From Bradyrhizobium pachyrhizi (GTDB lineage: Bacteria; Pseudomonadota; Alphaproteobacteria; Rhizobiales; Xanthobacteraceae): DNA of 64,000 bases. Below are positions 45,502 to 55,330 of the stretch, in pieces. The notes beneath the pieces are model-generated. The model saw only the letters and a list, made by a program, of their open reading frames with translations, made no database searches and was not told the origin of the DNA. A program made the position numbers and the translations under genes. Each line of letters opens with the position of its first letter. The first letter of the stretch is position 1. The stretch is from positions 62,286 to 126,285 of the forward strand of contig NZ_LFIQ01000088.1 of the NCBI RefSeq assembly GCF_001189245.1. The letters run 5' to 3'.

Positions 45502-46641
45502 ATGCCGTGGAAAAATCAAGGCGGGGGGCCCTGGGGCTCGGGTCCGAAAGGGCCATGGGGCACCGGTCCGCAGTCAGCCGGGCCAAGGCCGCCGGATCTT
45601 GAGGATCTGCTGCGGCGCGGCCAGGACCGCCTGCAGCAGTGGCTGCCCGGCGGGCATTTCAGCGGCATGGGCGTCGCGCTGGTGCTGGTCGCCGCGCTGG
45701 CGATCTGGTTCGCGACCGGCATCTTCCGCGTGCAGTCCGAAGAACTCGGCGTCGTGCTGCGCTTCGGCAAGTATGTCCGCGATGCGCAGCCCGGCCTGCG
45801 CTACCACCTGCCATATCCGATTGAGACAGTGCTGCTGCCGAAGGCGCTGCGCGTCAACACGATCTCGATCGGCATGACCCTGATCGACGATCCCGCACGG
45901 CGCGGCCGCACCATGCGTGACGTGCCGGAAGAGAGCCTGATGCTGACCGGTGACGAGAACATCGTCGACGTCGACTTCACGGTGCTGTGGCGCATCAAGC
46001 CGGGCGGGGCCGGCGCCTATCTGTTCAACATCCAGAATCCCGAAGGCACCGTGAAGGCGGTTGCCGAAAGCGCGATGCGTGAGGTGATCGGCCGCTCGCA
46101 GATCCAGCCGATCCTGACCGGGGCGCGCAACGTCACCGAGCAGAGCGTTCAGGAGCTGATGCAGAAGACGCTCGATACCTACAACGCGGGCATCCAGATC
46201 ACGCAGGTGCAGATGCAGAAGGTCGATCCGCCGGCGCAGGTGATCGACGCATTCCGTGACGTGCAGGCGGCGCGCGCCGACCTCGAGCGCAAGCAGAACG
46301 AGGCACAGACCTACGCCAACCGGATCGTGCCGGAGGCGCGCGGTCGTTCCGCGCAGATCCTGCAGGCCGCCGAAGGCTACAAGGAGCAGGCGGTCGCCGA
46401 CGCCAAGGGCCAGAGCGCACGCTTCCTGAAAGTCTATGAAGAGTACAAGAAGGCACCCGACGTGACGCGCGAGCGCATCTATCTGGAGACCATGGAAAAA
46501 GTGCTCGGCGGCTCCGAGAAGCTGGTTTACGACGGCGGCCCGGGCCAGAACATCGTGCCCTACCTTCCGCTCGGCGAACTGACGCCGCGGCGGCCGGCGG
46601 CACCGGCCACGACCGGCCAGCAGCAGGGAGCCACCCGATGA
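45502..46641 (+). CDS. hflK: FtsH modulator HflK
   Basis: Membrane-anchored SPFH/band-7 protein that, with HflC, surrounds the FtsH protease and controls its activity. The 379 residues begin with a Gly/Pro-rich cytoplasmic tail (NQGGGPWGSGPKGPWG), then a single membrane segment (about 55-75), followed by the SPFH domain starting VQSEELGVVLRFGKYV. A coiled-coil helical stretch with AARADLERKQNEAQTYAN follows. The ATG is at 45502. The gene overlaps hflC by four bases (ATGA). Confidence 0.96.
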   Translation: MPWKNQGGGPWGSGPKGPWGTGPQSAGPRPPDLEDLLRRGQDRLQQWLPGGHFSGMGVALVLVAALAIWFATGIFRVQSEELGVVLRFGKYVRDAQPGLRYHLPYPIETVLLPKALRVNTISIGMTLIDDPARRGRTMRDVPEESLMLTGDENIVDVDFTVLWRIKPGGAGAYLFNIQNPEGTVKAVAESAMREVIGRSQIQPILTGARNVTEQSVQELMQKTLDTYNAGIQITQVQMQKVDPPAQVIDAFRDVQAARADLERKQNEAQTYANRIVPEARGRSAQILQAAEGYKEQAVADAKGQSARFLKVYEEYKKAPDVTRERIYLETMEKVLGGSEKLVYDGGPGQNIVPYLPLGELTPRRPAAPATTGQQQGATR

Positions 46642-47537
46642 GGTCTCCCGTCACCGGCATTGTATCCCTGATCATCCTCTTCATTGTGCTCGCCGTCGGC
46701 TACAGCTCGGTGTTCACCGTGCAGCAGACCGAGCAGACCATCGTCTTGCGGTTCGGCGAGCCGGTCGACATCGTCACCGAGCCCGGTCTGCACTTCAAGG
46801 CGCCGTGGAATTCGGTGATCAACGTCGACAAACGCATCCTCGATCTGGAAAACCCGTCGCAGGAGGTGATCGCCTCCGACCAGAAGCGGCTCGTGGTGGA
46901 CGCCTTCGCTCGCTATCGCATCAAGAACGCGTTGCGCTACTACACCAGCGTCGGCTCGATCCAGGCCGCCAATCTGCAGCTGACCACGCTGCTGAACGCA
47001 GCGCTGCGCCGCGTGCTCGGCGAGGTCAACTTCATCACCGTGGTGCGTGACGATCGCGAGAAGCTGATGCAGCGGATTCGCGAGCAGCTCGACAGGGAAG
47101 CGGACGGATACGGCATCGAGGTTGTCGACGTCCGCATCCGCCGTGCCGACCTGCCGGAGCAGAACAGCCAGGCCGTCTACAACCGCATGAAGACCGAACG
47201 TGAGCGCGAGGCGGCCGAGTTCCGTGCCCAGGGCGACCAGAAGGCGCAGGAGATCCGCTCGAAGGCCGACCGCGAAGCGACCGTGATCGTCGCCGAGGCC
47301 AACTCGGCCGCGGACCAGACCCGCGGTGCGGGTGACGCCGAGCGCAACCGCCTGTTCGCCGAAGCCTATGGCAAGGACAAGGACTTCTTCGCGTTCTATC
47401 GTTCGATGACGGCCTATGAGAACGGCCTGCGTTCCAGCGACACGCGTTTCCTGTTGCGGCCGGACTCGGAATTCTTCAGATTCTTCGGCGGTGCAAACGG
47501 CAAGTTGCCCGAGGCGGCCGCCGCGCCGAAACAGTAG
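46638..47537 (+). CDS. hflC: FtsH modulator HflC
   Basis: A 299-residue partner of HflK with one N-terminal membrane anchor and an SPFH domain (VFTVQQTEQTIVLRFGEPVDIVTEPGLHFKAPW). The EREREAAEFRAQGDQKAQEIRSKADREATVI stretch is a long helix of the SPFH cage. The product forms the HflKC complex around FtsH. The ATG overlaps the hflK stop. A DUF2065 peptide gene and degP follow, so the region encodes several membrane/envelope quality-control proteins. Confidence 0.96.
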   Translation: MRSPVTGIVSLIILFIVLAVGYSSVFTVQQTEQTIVLRFGEPVDIVTEPGLHFKAPWNSVINVDKRILDLENPSQEVIASDQKRLVVDAFARYRIKNALRYYTSVGSIQAANLQLTTLLNAALRRVLGEVNFITVVRDDREKLMQRIREQLDREADGYGIEVVDVRIRRADLPEQNSQAVYNRMKTEREREAAEFRAQGDQKAQEIRSKADREATVIVAEANSAADQTRGAGDAERNRLFAEAYGKDKDFFAFYRSMTAYENGLRSSDTRFLLRPDSEFFRFFGGANGKLPEAAAAPKQ

Positions 47538-47631
47538 CGTCACGACTTGAACACCAGGACTTGGCGGCGATGCGGATGACGCTTCGCCGCCGACCAAAAA
47601 CAACAAGTATCGAGCGGGAGGCTGCCATCCG

Positions 47632-47832
47632 ATGAAGTCCATAGCGTTCGGCGACTTCCTCATCGGGTTGGGAATCCTGTTCGTGCTCGAAGGCATCCTG
47701 TTCGCGGCAAGCCCCGCCTGGATGCGCCGGGCGATGAAGAGCGCGCTGGCGACACCCGACAACATCCTGCGCATCGTCGGTATCGGCTCGGCGGTCGCCG
47801 GGCTTGTCCTGATCTGGGTGGTGCGGAGATAG
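47632..47832 (+). CDS. DUF2065 small membrane protein (YjeT-like)
   Basis: A 66-residue protein with two hydrophobic segments (about 7-25 and 45-63) and a basic loop between. The start FGDFLIGLGILFVLEGILFAASP and the spot right after hflC match the DUF2065/YjeT family, which regularly accompanies hflKC. Function is unknown; it may be a small subunit of the FtsH-HflKC complex. Confidence 0.88.
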   Translation: MKSIAFGDFLIGLGILFVLEGILFAASPAWMRRAMKSALATPDNILRIVGIGSAVAGLVLIWVVRR

Positions 47833-47959
47833 TCGCCGTTCCGGAGCATGCGAAGCATGACCGCCAATGCGCGATCGCGCATCGGGGAACCTCGAGATTT
47901 CTCAAAGGCGCGCAATTGCGACCCCGGGGTTCAGCCCGTCGGGCTGCCGCGGGAATGAC
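47833..47959. repeat. intergenic palindromic repeat, TTCCGG...GGGAATGAC family
   Basis: The sequence begins with GCCGTTCCGGAGC, has an AACCTCGAGAT core and ends GGGAATGAC, like the elements at 49608-49708 and inside uvrD (4648-4748). Inner inverted arms (GCATGCGAAGCATG, GCGCGATCGCGC) give several small hairpins. Confidence 0.65.
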
Positions 47960-48100
47960 AAGCAAGACTGAACATAATCGTGAGCCTCTCGCAGCCGGTT
48001 TTTCGCCGAAATGCCCGGCTGAGATGCTTGCGCCGTGTGCCCGTTCGGGCGCACTCTGTAACTAGCTCATTTGGACCCGTTTGCCTGGAGAAACTCCGAC

Positions 48101-49597
48101 ATGACCGCTGCCAGACCAGCCCTGAGCCGTCGCTTCCGCATGATGGGAGCCGCGATCTCGATCGGTGCTGCAAGCATGCTGAGCTCCGTGCCGGCATTCG
48201 CACGCGGTCCTGAAGGCATCGCCGACATCGCCGAGAAGGTGATCGATGCCGTCGTCAACATCTCGACGTCGCAGACCGTCGAGGCCAAGGACCGGACGAT
48301 GCCGCAGCTGCCGCCGGGCTCGCCGTTCGAGGAATTCTTCGACGACTTCTTCAAGAACCGCCGCGGGCCGCCTGGCAAGGGCGGCGACAAGAGCGGTGAG
48401 TTCCAGCCGCGCAAGACCAACTCGCTCGGCTCGGGTTTCATCGTCGACACCGCGGGCATCGTCGTCACCAACAACCACGTCATCGCCGATGCCGACGAGA
48501 TCAACGTCATCCTCAACGACGGCACCAAGATCAAGGCCGAGCTGGTCGGCGTCGACAAGAAGACCGACCTCGCGGTCCTGAAATTCAAGCCGCCGAAGCC
48601 GCTCACCGCGGTCAAATTCGGCGACAGCGACAAGATCCGGCTCGGCGACTGGGTGGTCGCGATCGGCAACCCGTTCAGCCTCGGCGGCACGGTGACCGCG
48701 GGCATCGTCTCGGCCAAGAACCGCGACATCAGCCAGGGCCCGTACGACAGCTACATCCAGACCGACGCCGCCATCAACCGCGGCAATTCCGGCGGTCCGC
48801 TGTTCAACCTCGATGGTGAGGTGATCGGCGTCAACACGCTGATCATCTCGCCGACCGGCGGTTCGATCGGCCTCGGCTTCGCCGTGCCGTCGAAGACCGT
48901 GGCCGGCGTCGTCGACCAGTTGCAGAAATTCGGCGAGCTGCGCCGCGGCTGGCTCGGCGTGCGCATCCAGCAGGTCACCGACGAGATCGCCGACAGCCTC
49001 AACATCAAGCCGGCGCGCGGCGCGCTGGTTGCCGGCGTCGACGACAAGGGGCCGGCCAAGCCGGCGGGCATCGAACCCGGCGACGTCGTCGTCAAGTTCG
49101 ACGGCAAGGACGTCAAGGACCCCAAGGATCTGTCGCGCATCGTCGCCGACACCGCGGTCGGCAAGGAAGTCGACGTCGTCGTCATCCGCAAGGGCAATGA
49201 GGAGACCCGCAAGGTCACGCTCGGCCGGCTCGAGGACAACGAGAAGGTTCAGCAGGTCAACGCCAGGTCGAAGGACGACACCGCCGAGAAGCCGGTGACC
49301 CAGAAGGCGCTCGGTCTCGACCTCGCGGCGCTGAGCAAGGACCTGCGCACCAAGTACAAGATCAAGGACAGCGTGAAGGGCGTCGTCGTCACCGGCGTCG
49401 ACGGCAACTCCGATGCCGCCGAGAAGCGGCTGTCGGCGGGCGATGTCATCGTCGAGGTGGCGCAGGAGGCGGTGTCGAGCGCCGCTGACATCAAGAAGCG
49501 CGTCGATCAGCTTAAGAAGGACGGCAAGAAGTCGGTGCTGCTGCTGGTCTCGAACGGCGACGGCGAACTGCGCTTCGTCGCGCTCGGCGTGCAGTAG
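48101..49597 (+). CDS. degP: periplasmic serine protease DegP/HtrA (Do family)
   Basis: A 498-residue periplasmic protease-chaperone. The signal peptide ends near Ala-Phe-Ala-Arg (about 36). The catalytic triad is His in VVTNNHVIADADE (about 126), Asp in KKTDLAVLKF (about 156) and Ser in NRGNSGGPLFN (about 229). Two PDZ domains follow (LGVRIQQVTDEIADSLN and GLDLAALSKDLRTKYKI). The ATG at 48101 follows TGGAGAAAC. It degrades or refolds damaged envelope proteins; the neighbouring hflKC genes handle damaged membrane proteins. Confidence 0.96.
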   Translation: MTAARPALSRRFRMMGAAISIGAASMLSSVPAFARGPEGIADIAEKVIDAVVNISTSQTVEAKDRTMPQLPPGSPFEEFFDDFFKNRRGPPGKGGDKSGEFQPRKTNSLGSGFIVDTAGIVVTNNHVIADADEINVILNDGTKIKAELVGVDKKTDLAVLKFKPPKPLTAVKFGDSDKIRLGDWVVAIGNPFSLGGTVTAGIVSAKNRDISQGPYDSYIQTDAAINRGNSGGPLFNLDGEVIGVNTLIISPTGGSIGLGFAVPSKTVAGVVDQLQKFGELRRGWLGVRIQQVTDEIADSLNIKPARGALVAGVDDKGPAKPAGIEPGDVVVKFDGKDVKDPKDLSRIVADTAVGKEVDVVVIRKGNEETRKVTLGRLEDNEKVQQVNARSKDDTAEKPVTQKALGLDLAALSKDLRTKYKIKDSVKGVVVTGVDGNSDAAEKRLSAGDVIVEVAQEAVSSAADIKKRVDQLKKDGKKSVLLLVSNGDGELRFVALGVQ

Positions 49598-49607
49598 CGA
49601 TCAAGGC

Positions 49608-49708
49608 GTCGTTCCGGGGCGATGCCAAGCATCGAACCTCGGGGGCGCAGTTGCGCCCTGGGAACCTCGAGATTCCGGGTTCGGTCCTCCGGACCGCTCC
49701 GGAATGAC
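49608..49708. repeat. intergenic palindromic repeat, 101 bp
   Basis: The element is bounded by GTCGTTCCGG and CCGGAATGAC, inverted copies apart from one base. It has a CCTCGAGATTCCGGGTTCG core and small inner hairpins (GGCGCAGTTGCGCC). It lies between convergent degP and serB. The related element in uvrD is the same length. Confidence 0.85.
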
Positions 49709-49718
49709 TTCCCGTCAC

Positions 49719-50619
<901 letters not shown>

Positions 50620-50621
<2 letters not shown>

Positions 50622-51549
50622 GCAGGCGCATTCGGGATTGTTGAACAAGGCAGTGCTTATCGCAGGGCCGACCGCCAGCGGCAAGTCGGCGCTGGCGCTC
50701 GAACTCGCGCAGCGGACCGGCGGGGTCGTGATCAACACCGACTCCATGCAGGTCTATCGTGACCTCCGGATCATCACCGCGCGGCCGACCGCAGGCGAAG
50801 AGGCGCTGGTTCCGCACCGGCTCTATGGCCATGTCGACGCCGGCGTGAATTTCTCCGCTGGCGCTTGGGTGGCCGATGCGGCGAAGGGACTTAGTGAGGC
50901 GCGTGAGCAGGGACGGCTGCCGATCTTCATCGGCGGCTCGGGCCTCTATTTCAAGGCGTTGACGCGCGGCTTGTCGGCGGTGCCGCCGATCCCGGCTGAT
51001 GTGCGCGATGGTGTGCGCGCACGGCTCGAGCAGCACGGCGTCGAGGCACTGCATGCCGAGCTTGCAGCGCGCGACCCGGTGTCGGCCGAGCGGCTGAAGC
51101 CGCGCGACCGCACCCGCATCGCGCGCGCGCTCGAGGTGGTCGAGGCCACCGGCCGCCCGCTGCCGGACTGGCATCGCGAGGGCCTGCCGCCACTGCTGCC
51201 GCCGGGCGATTTTCATGCGCTGTTTCTCGCGCCGGCGCGCGAGACGCTCTATGCACGGATCGACGCCCGGTTCGGTGTCATGCTCGATACCGGCGCGCTC
51301 GACGAGGTCGCGGCGCTGGCGGCGCGTGGGCTCGATCCGCTGCTGCCGGCGATGAAGGCCCATGGGGTGCCGGCGCTGATCCGGCACCTGAGGGGAGAGA
51401 TCCGCCGCGAGCAGGCGGCTGAGATCGGCCGGGCCGACACCCGCCATTATGCGAAGCGCCAGTTCACCTGGTTTCGCCATCAGCTCCCGGAATTCGAATG
51501 GGTGGCGCCGGACGCGGCGAAGGCGTGGCTACAGGAGCGGATCCCGTAG
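50620..51549 (+). CDS. miaA: tRNA dimethylallyltransferase
   Basis: Adds an isopentenyl group to A37 of tRNAs that read codons starting with U. The 309-residue protein has the P-loop [12 protein letters not shown] and the DSMQVYRDL catalytic segment, with later motifs [16 protein letters not shown] and [15 protein letters not shown] [11 protein letters not shown]. The ATG at 50620 is preceded by ACGAGGGAC, a good ribosome site, but shares two bases with the serB start on the other strand. TTG codons 18 to 21 bases downstream are alternative starts closer to the usual N-terminus. Confidence 0.95.
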
Positions 51550-51630
51550 CCCGGATGGAGCGCAGCGAAATCCGGGGCCTTTCCCCGGGGGGCATCGGCC
51601 CCGGATTTCGCTTCGCTCCATCCGGGCTAC
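51546..51630. repeat. intergenic palindromic repeat, GTAGCCCGGATGGAGCG family (copy 2)
   Basis: An 85-bp element directly after miaA. Its ends GTAGCCCGGATGGAGCG and CGCTCCATCCGGGCTAC are identical to those of the copy at 10326-10413. Inner arms GAAATCCGGGGCC and GGCCCCGGATTTC are also complementary. It may end miaA transcription. Confidence 0.9.
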
Positions 51631-51741
51631 GGCTTACCGGCCGCACGCCCGTCTGCCATGCGCGTTTCGTCACGCAAAAACGCTCGCCGAACGAGCGGAA
51701 CCCCGGTAGAGTACGGAAATCGCGAAAATGCTTGCCTTGCC

Positions 51742-51769
51742 TTGACATTCAGGCTTTGGCCGCTATGTT
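51742..51769 (+). promoter_or_regulatory. candidate promoter of the ilv leader
   Basis: TTGACA (51742-51747) and TATGTT (51764-51769) are separated by 16 bases, a near-consensus housekeeping promoter. Transcription would begin near 51776, which favours the GTG at 51801 rather than the ATG at 51765 as the leader peptide start. Confidence 0.55.
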
Positions 51770-51800
51770 CGCGCAACCTTTGGGAAGACTGGGTCGTCTC

Positions 51801-51866
51801 GTGCGCAACATTATTACCAAACTGCTTATCGCCGTCGTACCCAGGCACACCGCCGGGGATGGCTAG
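51801..51866 (+). CDS. putative ilv attenuator leader peptide
   Basis: A 21-residue frame starting GTG and reading RNIITKLLIAVVPRHTAGDG then TAG. Seven of the ten codons at 51810-51839 are Ile, Leu or Val (ATT ATT ... CTG CTT ATC ... GTC GTA), the amino acids made by the downstream ilv genes. A hairpin starts just after these codons and a T-tailed terminator follows. This is the classic arrangement of transcription attenuation by charged branched-chain tRNAs. An ATG 36 bases upstream in the same frame is an alternative start but overlaps the inferred promoter. Confidence 0.65.
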   Translation: MRNIITKLLIAVVPRHTAGDG

Positions 51867-51916
51867 CGGCCATCCAAATTCGGGCGGTGTGCATGGGGCC
51901 TCTGGGGCCCCTTTTT
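51845..51916 (+). terminator. ilv attenuator hairpins and terminator
   Basis: GCACACCGCC (51845-51854) pairs perfectly with GGCGGTGTGC (51883-51892). Immediately after, GGGGCC (51895-51900) pairs with GGCCCC (51906-51911) and is followed by TTTTT. The leader peptide stop lies inside the first hairpin, so ribosome position can influence folding. An exclusive antiterminator was not obvious by eye. Confidence 0.7.
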
Positions 51917-51984
51917 ATTGCCCGAAGCCGAACTGACGAGAACTGACAAAAGCCGCGCAAAAACAAGCGCATCCGGAGCGAACC

Positions 51985-53760
51985 ATGACCGACAAGAGCC
52001 ACGATCCCAATCAGATGACCGGCGCCGCGATGATCGTGCGCGCGCTCATCGATCACGGCGTGCAGCATGTCTTCGGCTATCCCGGCGGTGCGGTGCTTCC
52101 GATCTACGATGAGATCTTCCAGCAGAGCGAGGTCGAGCACATTCTGGTCCGTCACGAGCAGGGCGCCGGCCATGCCGCAGAAGGCTATGCGCGCTCGACC
52201 GGCAAGCCCGGCGTCGTGCTGGTGACGTCAGGCCCCGGCGCCACCAACATGGTGACGCCGCTGACCGACGCGCTGATGGATTCGATCCCGCTGGTCTGCA
52301 TCACCGGCCAGGTGCCGACCCACCTGATCGGCAACGACGCCTTCCAGGAGTGCGACACGGTCGGCATCACGCGGCCCGCCACCAAGCACAATTGGCTGGT
52401 CCGCGACGTCAACGACCTCGCCAGGGTGCTGCACGAGGCCTTCTATGTCGCCACCACCGGGCGGCCCGGCCCGGTCGTGGTCGACGTGCCGAAGGACGTG
52501 CAGTTCGCGACCGGCACCTACCATCCGCCGCGCAAGTCGGACGTGCACATCTTCTACACGCCGCGCGTCAAGGGCGACGCGACCCAGATCCGCAAGGCGG
52601 TGGCGCTGCTCGCCAACGCAAAGCGTCCAGTGATCTATTCCGGCGGCGGCGTGATCAATTCGGGTCCCGAGGCCTCGAGACTGCTGCGCCAGCTGGTGGA
52701 GGCGACCGGCTTTCCGATCACCTCGACCCTGATGGGGCTGGGCGCCTATCCCGCCTCGGGCCCGAACTGGCTCGGCATGCTGGGCATGCACGGCACCTAT
52801 GAGGCCAACATGACGATGCATGATTGCGACGTCATGCTGTGCGTCGGCGCGCGCTTCGACGACCGCATCACCGGCCGTACCGACGCGTTCTCGCCGGGCT
52901 CGAAGAAGATCCACATCGACATCGATCCGTCCTCGATCAACAAGAACATCCGCGTCGACGTGCCGATCATCGGCGACGCCGGCAACGTGCTTGGCGATTT
53001 GCTGCAGGTGTTCAAGGCGGAAGCCAAGAAGCCGGACATCAAGTCGTGGTGGCAGCAGATCGCGCAATGGCGCGCGCGAAACTCGCTGTCCTACCGCAAG
53101 AACAACGATATCATCCTGCCGCAATACGCGATCCAGCGCCTGTTCGAGCTGACCCGCGGCAAGGACACCTACATCACGACCGAGGTCGGTCAGCACCAGA
53201 TGTGGGCCGCGCAGTTCTTCGGCTTCGAGGAGCCGCACCGCTGGATGACCTCGGGCGGTCTCGGCACCATGGGCTACGGCCTGCCGGCCGCGGTCGGCGT
53301 GCAGGTGGCGCATCCGGACAGCCTGGTGATCGACATCGCCGGCGACGCCTCGGTGCAGATGACGATCCAGGAGATGTCGACGGCGGTCCAGTTCGAGCTG
53401 CCGATCAAGATCTTCATCCTGAACAACCAGTACATGGGCATGGTGCGGCAATGGCAGCAGCTGCTGCACGGCAACCGCCTGTCGCATTCCTACTCCGAGG
53501 CGCTGCCGGACTTCGTCAAGCTCGCCGACGCCTATGGCTGCGTCGGCCTGCAGGCGACCAAGCCGTCTGATCTCGACGGCGCGATCAAGGAGATGATCTC
53601 GATCAAGCGCCCGGTGCTGTTCGATTGCCGCGTCGCCGCGCTGGAGAATTGCTTCCCGATGATCCCGTCGGGCAAGGCGCATAACGAGATGCTGCTGCCG
53701 GAAGAGGCGACCGATGAGGCCACCGCGAAGGCCTTCTCCGGTGGCAAGGCGCTGGTGTGA
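51985..53760 (+). CDS. ilvI: acetolactate synthase large subunit
   Basis: First common step of branched-chain amino acid synthesis, a thiamine diphosphate and FAD enzyme. The 591-residue protein has the N-terminal catalytic region GVQHVFGYPGGAVLPIYDE with its activating Glu in VRHEQGAGHAAEGYARSTGKPGV, a central FAD domain and the C-terminal cofactor motif IDIAGDASVQMTIQEMSTAVQFELPIKIFILNNQ. It is preceded by the attenuator leader and followed, after one threonine dehydratase-like gene, by its regulatory subunit ilvH. The symbol could also be ilvB. Confidence 0.97.
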   Translation: MTDKSHDPNQMTGAAMIVRALIDHGVQHVFGYPGGAVLPIYDEIFQQSEVEHILVRHEQGAGHAAEGYARSTGKPGVVLVTSGPGATNMVTPLTDALMDSIPLVCITGQVPTHLIGNDAFQECDTVGITRPATKHNWLVRDVNDLARVLHEAFYVATTGRPGPVVVDVPKDVQFATGTYHPPRKSDVHIFYTPRVKGDATQIRKAVALLANAKRPVIYSGGGVINSGPEASRLLRQLVEATGFPITSTLMGLGAYPASGPNWLGMLGMHGTYEANMTMHDCDVMLCVGARFDDRITGRTDAFSPGSKKIHIDIDPSSINKNIRVDVPIIGDAGNVLGDLLQVFKAEAKKPDIKSWWQQIAQWRARNSLSYRKNNDIILPQYAIQRLFELTRGKDTYITTEVGQHQMWAAQFFGFEEPHRWMTSGGLGTMGYGLPAAVGVQVAHPDSLVIDIAGDASVQMTIQEMSTAVQFELPIKIFILNNQYMGMVRQWQQLLHGNRLSHSYSEALPDFVKLADAYGCVGLQATKPSDLDGAIKEMISIKRPVLFDCRVAALENCFPMIPSGKAHNEMLLPEEATDEATAKAFSGGKALV

Positions 53761-53776
53761 GGTGAGGGCGGCTTCC

Positions 53777-54763
53777 ATGTTTGACCTCAACGAGCTCGAG
53801 CGCGCGCACCGGATCGTCGGCACCGCAGTGCCGGCGACGCCGGCGCACGCCTGGCCGCTGCTGGCCGAGCGGCTCGGCACCGAGGTCGTGGTCAAGCATG
53901 AGAACCACACGCCGACCGGCGCCTTCAAGGTGCGCGGCGGCCTGGTCTATCTCGCGCGGCTGAAGCGCGAGCGCGCCGATGTGCCCGGCATCATTTCGGC
54001 GACGCGCGGCAATCACGGCCAGAGCCTGGCGTTCGCGGCAGGGCGTCACGGTGTGCCGGCGACAATCTACGTGCCGCGCGGCAACTCGGTCGAGAAGAAC
54101 CGCGCCATGCACGCGTTCGGGGCCGAGCTCGTCGAGCACGGCGACGACTTCCAGGCCGCGCGGGAAGAGGCCGAGCGCCGCGCCCAATTCGCCGGCCTGC
54201 ACATGGTGCCGTCGTTCCACCCGGACCTCGTGCTGGGTGTCGCGACCTACGCGCTCGAGCTGTTCCGTACCGCGCCCGAACTCGACATTCTCTATGTGCC
54301 GATCGGGCAGGGCTCCGGCATCTGCGGCTGCATCATGGCGCGCGACCTGCTTGGGCTGAAGACCGAGATCGTCGGCGTACAGTCGACCGAGGCGCCGTCC
54401 TACGCGCTGTCGTTTGCGGCCGGAAAGATCGTCACCACCGGGACCAGCAACACCCTTGCCGACGGCATGGCGACGCGGATTCCGGACGCGGATGCGTTCG
54501 CACTGATCCAGAAGGGCGCCTCCCGCATCGTGCAGGTCAGCGACGACGAGGTCGGGCAGGCGATCCGCGCCTACTGGACCGACACCCACAATCTCGCCGA
54601 GGGCGCGGGCGCTGCGGCGCTCGCGGCCGCGCTGCAGGAAAAGAACAGGCTCGCCGGCAAGCGGGTCGGCCTGATCCTGAGCGGCGGCAATATCGATTTC
54701 GATCTGTTCCGGACCTGGATCGGAACGGATGCTGCGCCGGCCGCCGAGCGGGCGGTGGCGTGA
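53777..54763 (+). CDS. threonine dehydratase-like PLP enzyme
   Basis: A 328-residue fold-type II PLP enzyme. The lysine that binds PLP is in TPTGAFKVRGG and the PLP-phosphate loop is SGICG-like GQGSGICG. It deaminates threonine or serine; from threonine it would give 2-oxobutanoate, the isoleucine precursor that acetolactate synthase uses. It lacks the C-terminal ACT-like domain of biosynthetic IlvA, so isoleucine feedback is not expected. Its place between the two acetolactate synthase subunit genes supports a precursor role. The ATG at 53777 lies 17 bases after ilvI. A related 3-hydroxyaspartate-type activity is an alternative. Confidence 0.88.
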   Translation: MFDLNELERAHRIVGTAVPATPAHAWPLLAERLGTEVVVKHENHTPTGAFKVRGGLVYLARLKRERADVPGIISATRGNHGQSLAFAAGRHGVPATIYVPRGNSVEKNRAMHAFGAELVEHGDDFQAAREEAERRAQFAGLHMVPSFHPDLVLGVATYALELFRTAPELDILYVPIGQGSGICGCIMARDLLGLKTEIVGVQSTEAPSYALSFAAGKIVTTGTSNTLADGMATRIPDADAFALIQKGASRIVQVSDDEVGQAIRAYWTDTHNLAEGAGAAALAAALQEKNRLAGKRVGLILSGGNIDFDLFRTWIGTDAAPAAERAVA

Positions 54764-54784
54764 ACAGAATGTAAGGGGACGACC

Positions 54785-55327
54785 ATGAACCAGCCCGCAT
54801 CCGCCTACTTCCTCGAAGAGCGTCACGATCCCAACGAGACGCACACTTTGTCCGTGCTCGTGCAGAACGAGCCCGGCGTGCTCGCGCGCGTGATCGGCCT
54901 GTTCTCCGGCCGCGGCTACAACATCGAGAGTCTCACCGTCTCGGAGACCGAGAGCCAGAAACATCTCTCGCGGATCACGATCGTCACCACCGGAACGCCG
55001 ATGGTGATCCAGCAGATCAAGCATCAGCTCGACCGCATGATCCCGGTCTACCGCGTCGTCGACATGACGCTGACCGGCAGCTCGATCGAGCGCGAGCTTG
55101 CGATGGTCAAGGTGCGGGGCGGTGGCGATCACCGCGTCGAGGCGCTGCGGCTGGCGGACGCGTTCCGCGCCCGGGTGATCGACGCCACGACCGAGAGCTT
55201 CGTGTTCGAGATCACGGGCAATTCGTCCAAGATCAGTCAGTTCATCGACCTGATGCGTCCGCTGGGCCTGGTCGAGGTGTCACGAACCGGGGTGGCCGCG
55301 ATCACGCGTGGGCCGGAAGGGATGTGA
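54785..55327 (+). CDS. ilvH: acetolactate synthase small (regulatory) subunit
   Basis: A 180-residue regulatory subunit giving valine feedback. The N-terminal ACT domain reads HTLSVLVQNEPGVLARVIGLFSGRGYNIESLTVS, the family consensus, followed by the C-terminal ACT-like part (GDHRVEALRLADAFRARVIDATTESFVFEITG). It binds the ilvI product. It is separated from ilvI by the threonine dehydratase-like gene, which is an unusual order, and is followed three bases later by a methyltransferase. Confidence 0.97.
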   Translation: MNQPASAYFLEERHDPNETHTLSVLVQNEPGVLARVIGLFSGRGYNIESLTVSETESQKHLSRITIVTTGTPMVIQQIKHQLDRMIPVYRVVDMTLTGSSIERELAMVKVRGGGDHRVEALRLADAFRARVIDATTESFVFEITGNSSKISQFIDLMRPLGLVEVSRTGVAAITRGPEGM

Positions 55328-55330
55328 GTC

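Noticed and set aside
47833..48100. Possible tRNA or small RNA between the DUF2065 gene and degP
   Set aside because: The hairpins belong to a palindromic repeat and no cloverleaf with a T-arm was found.
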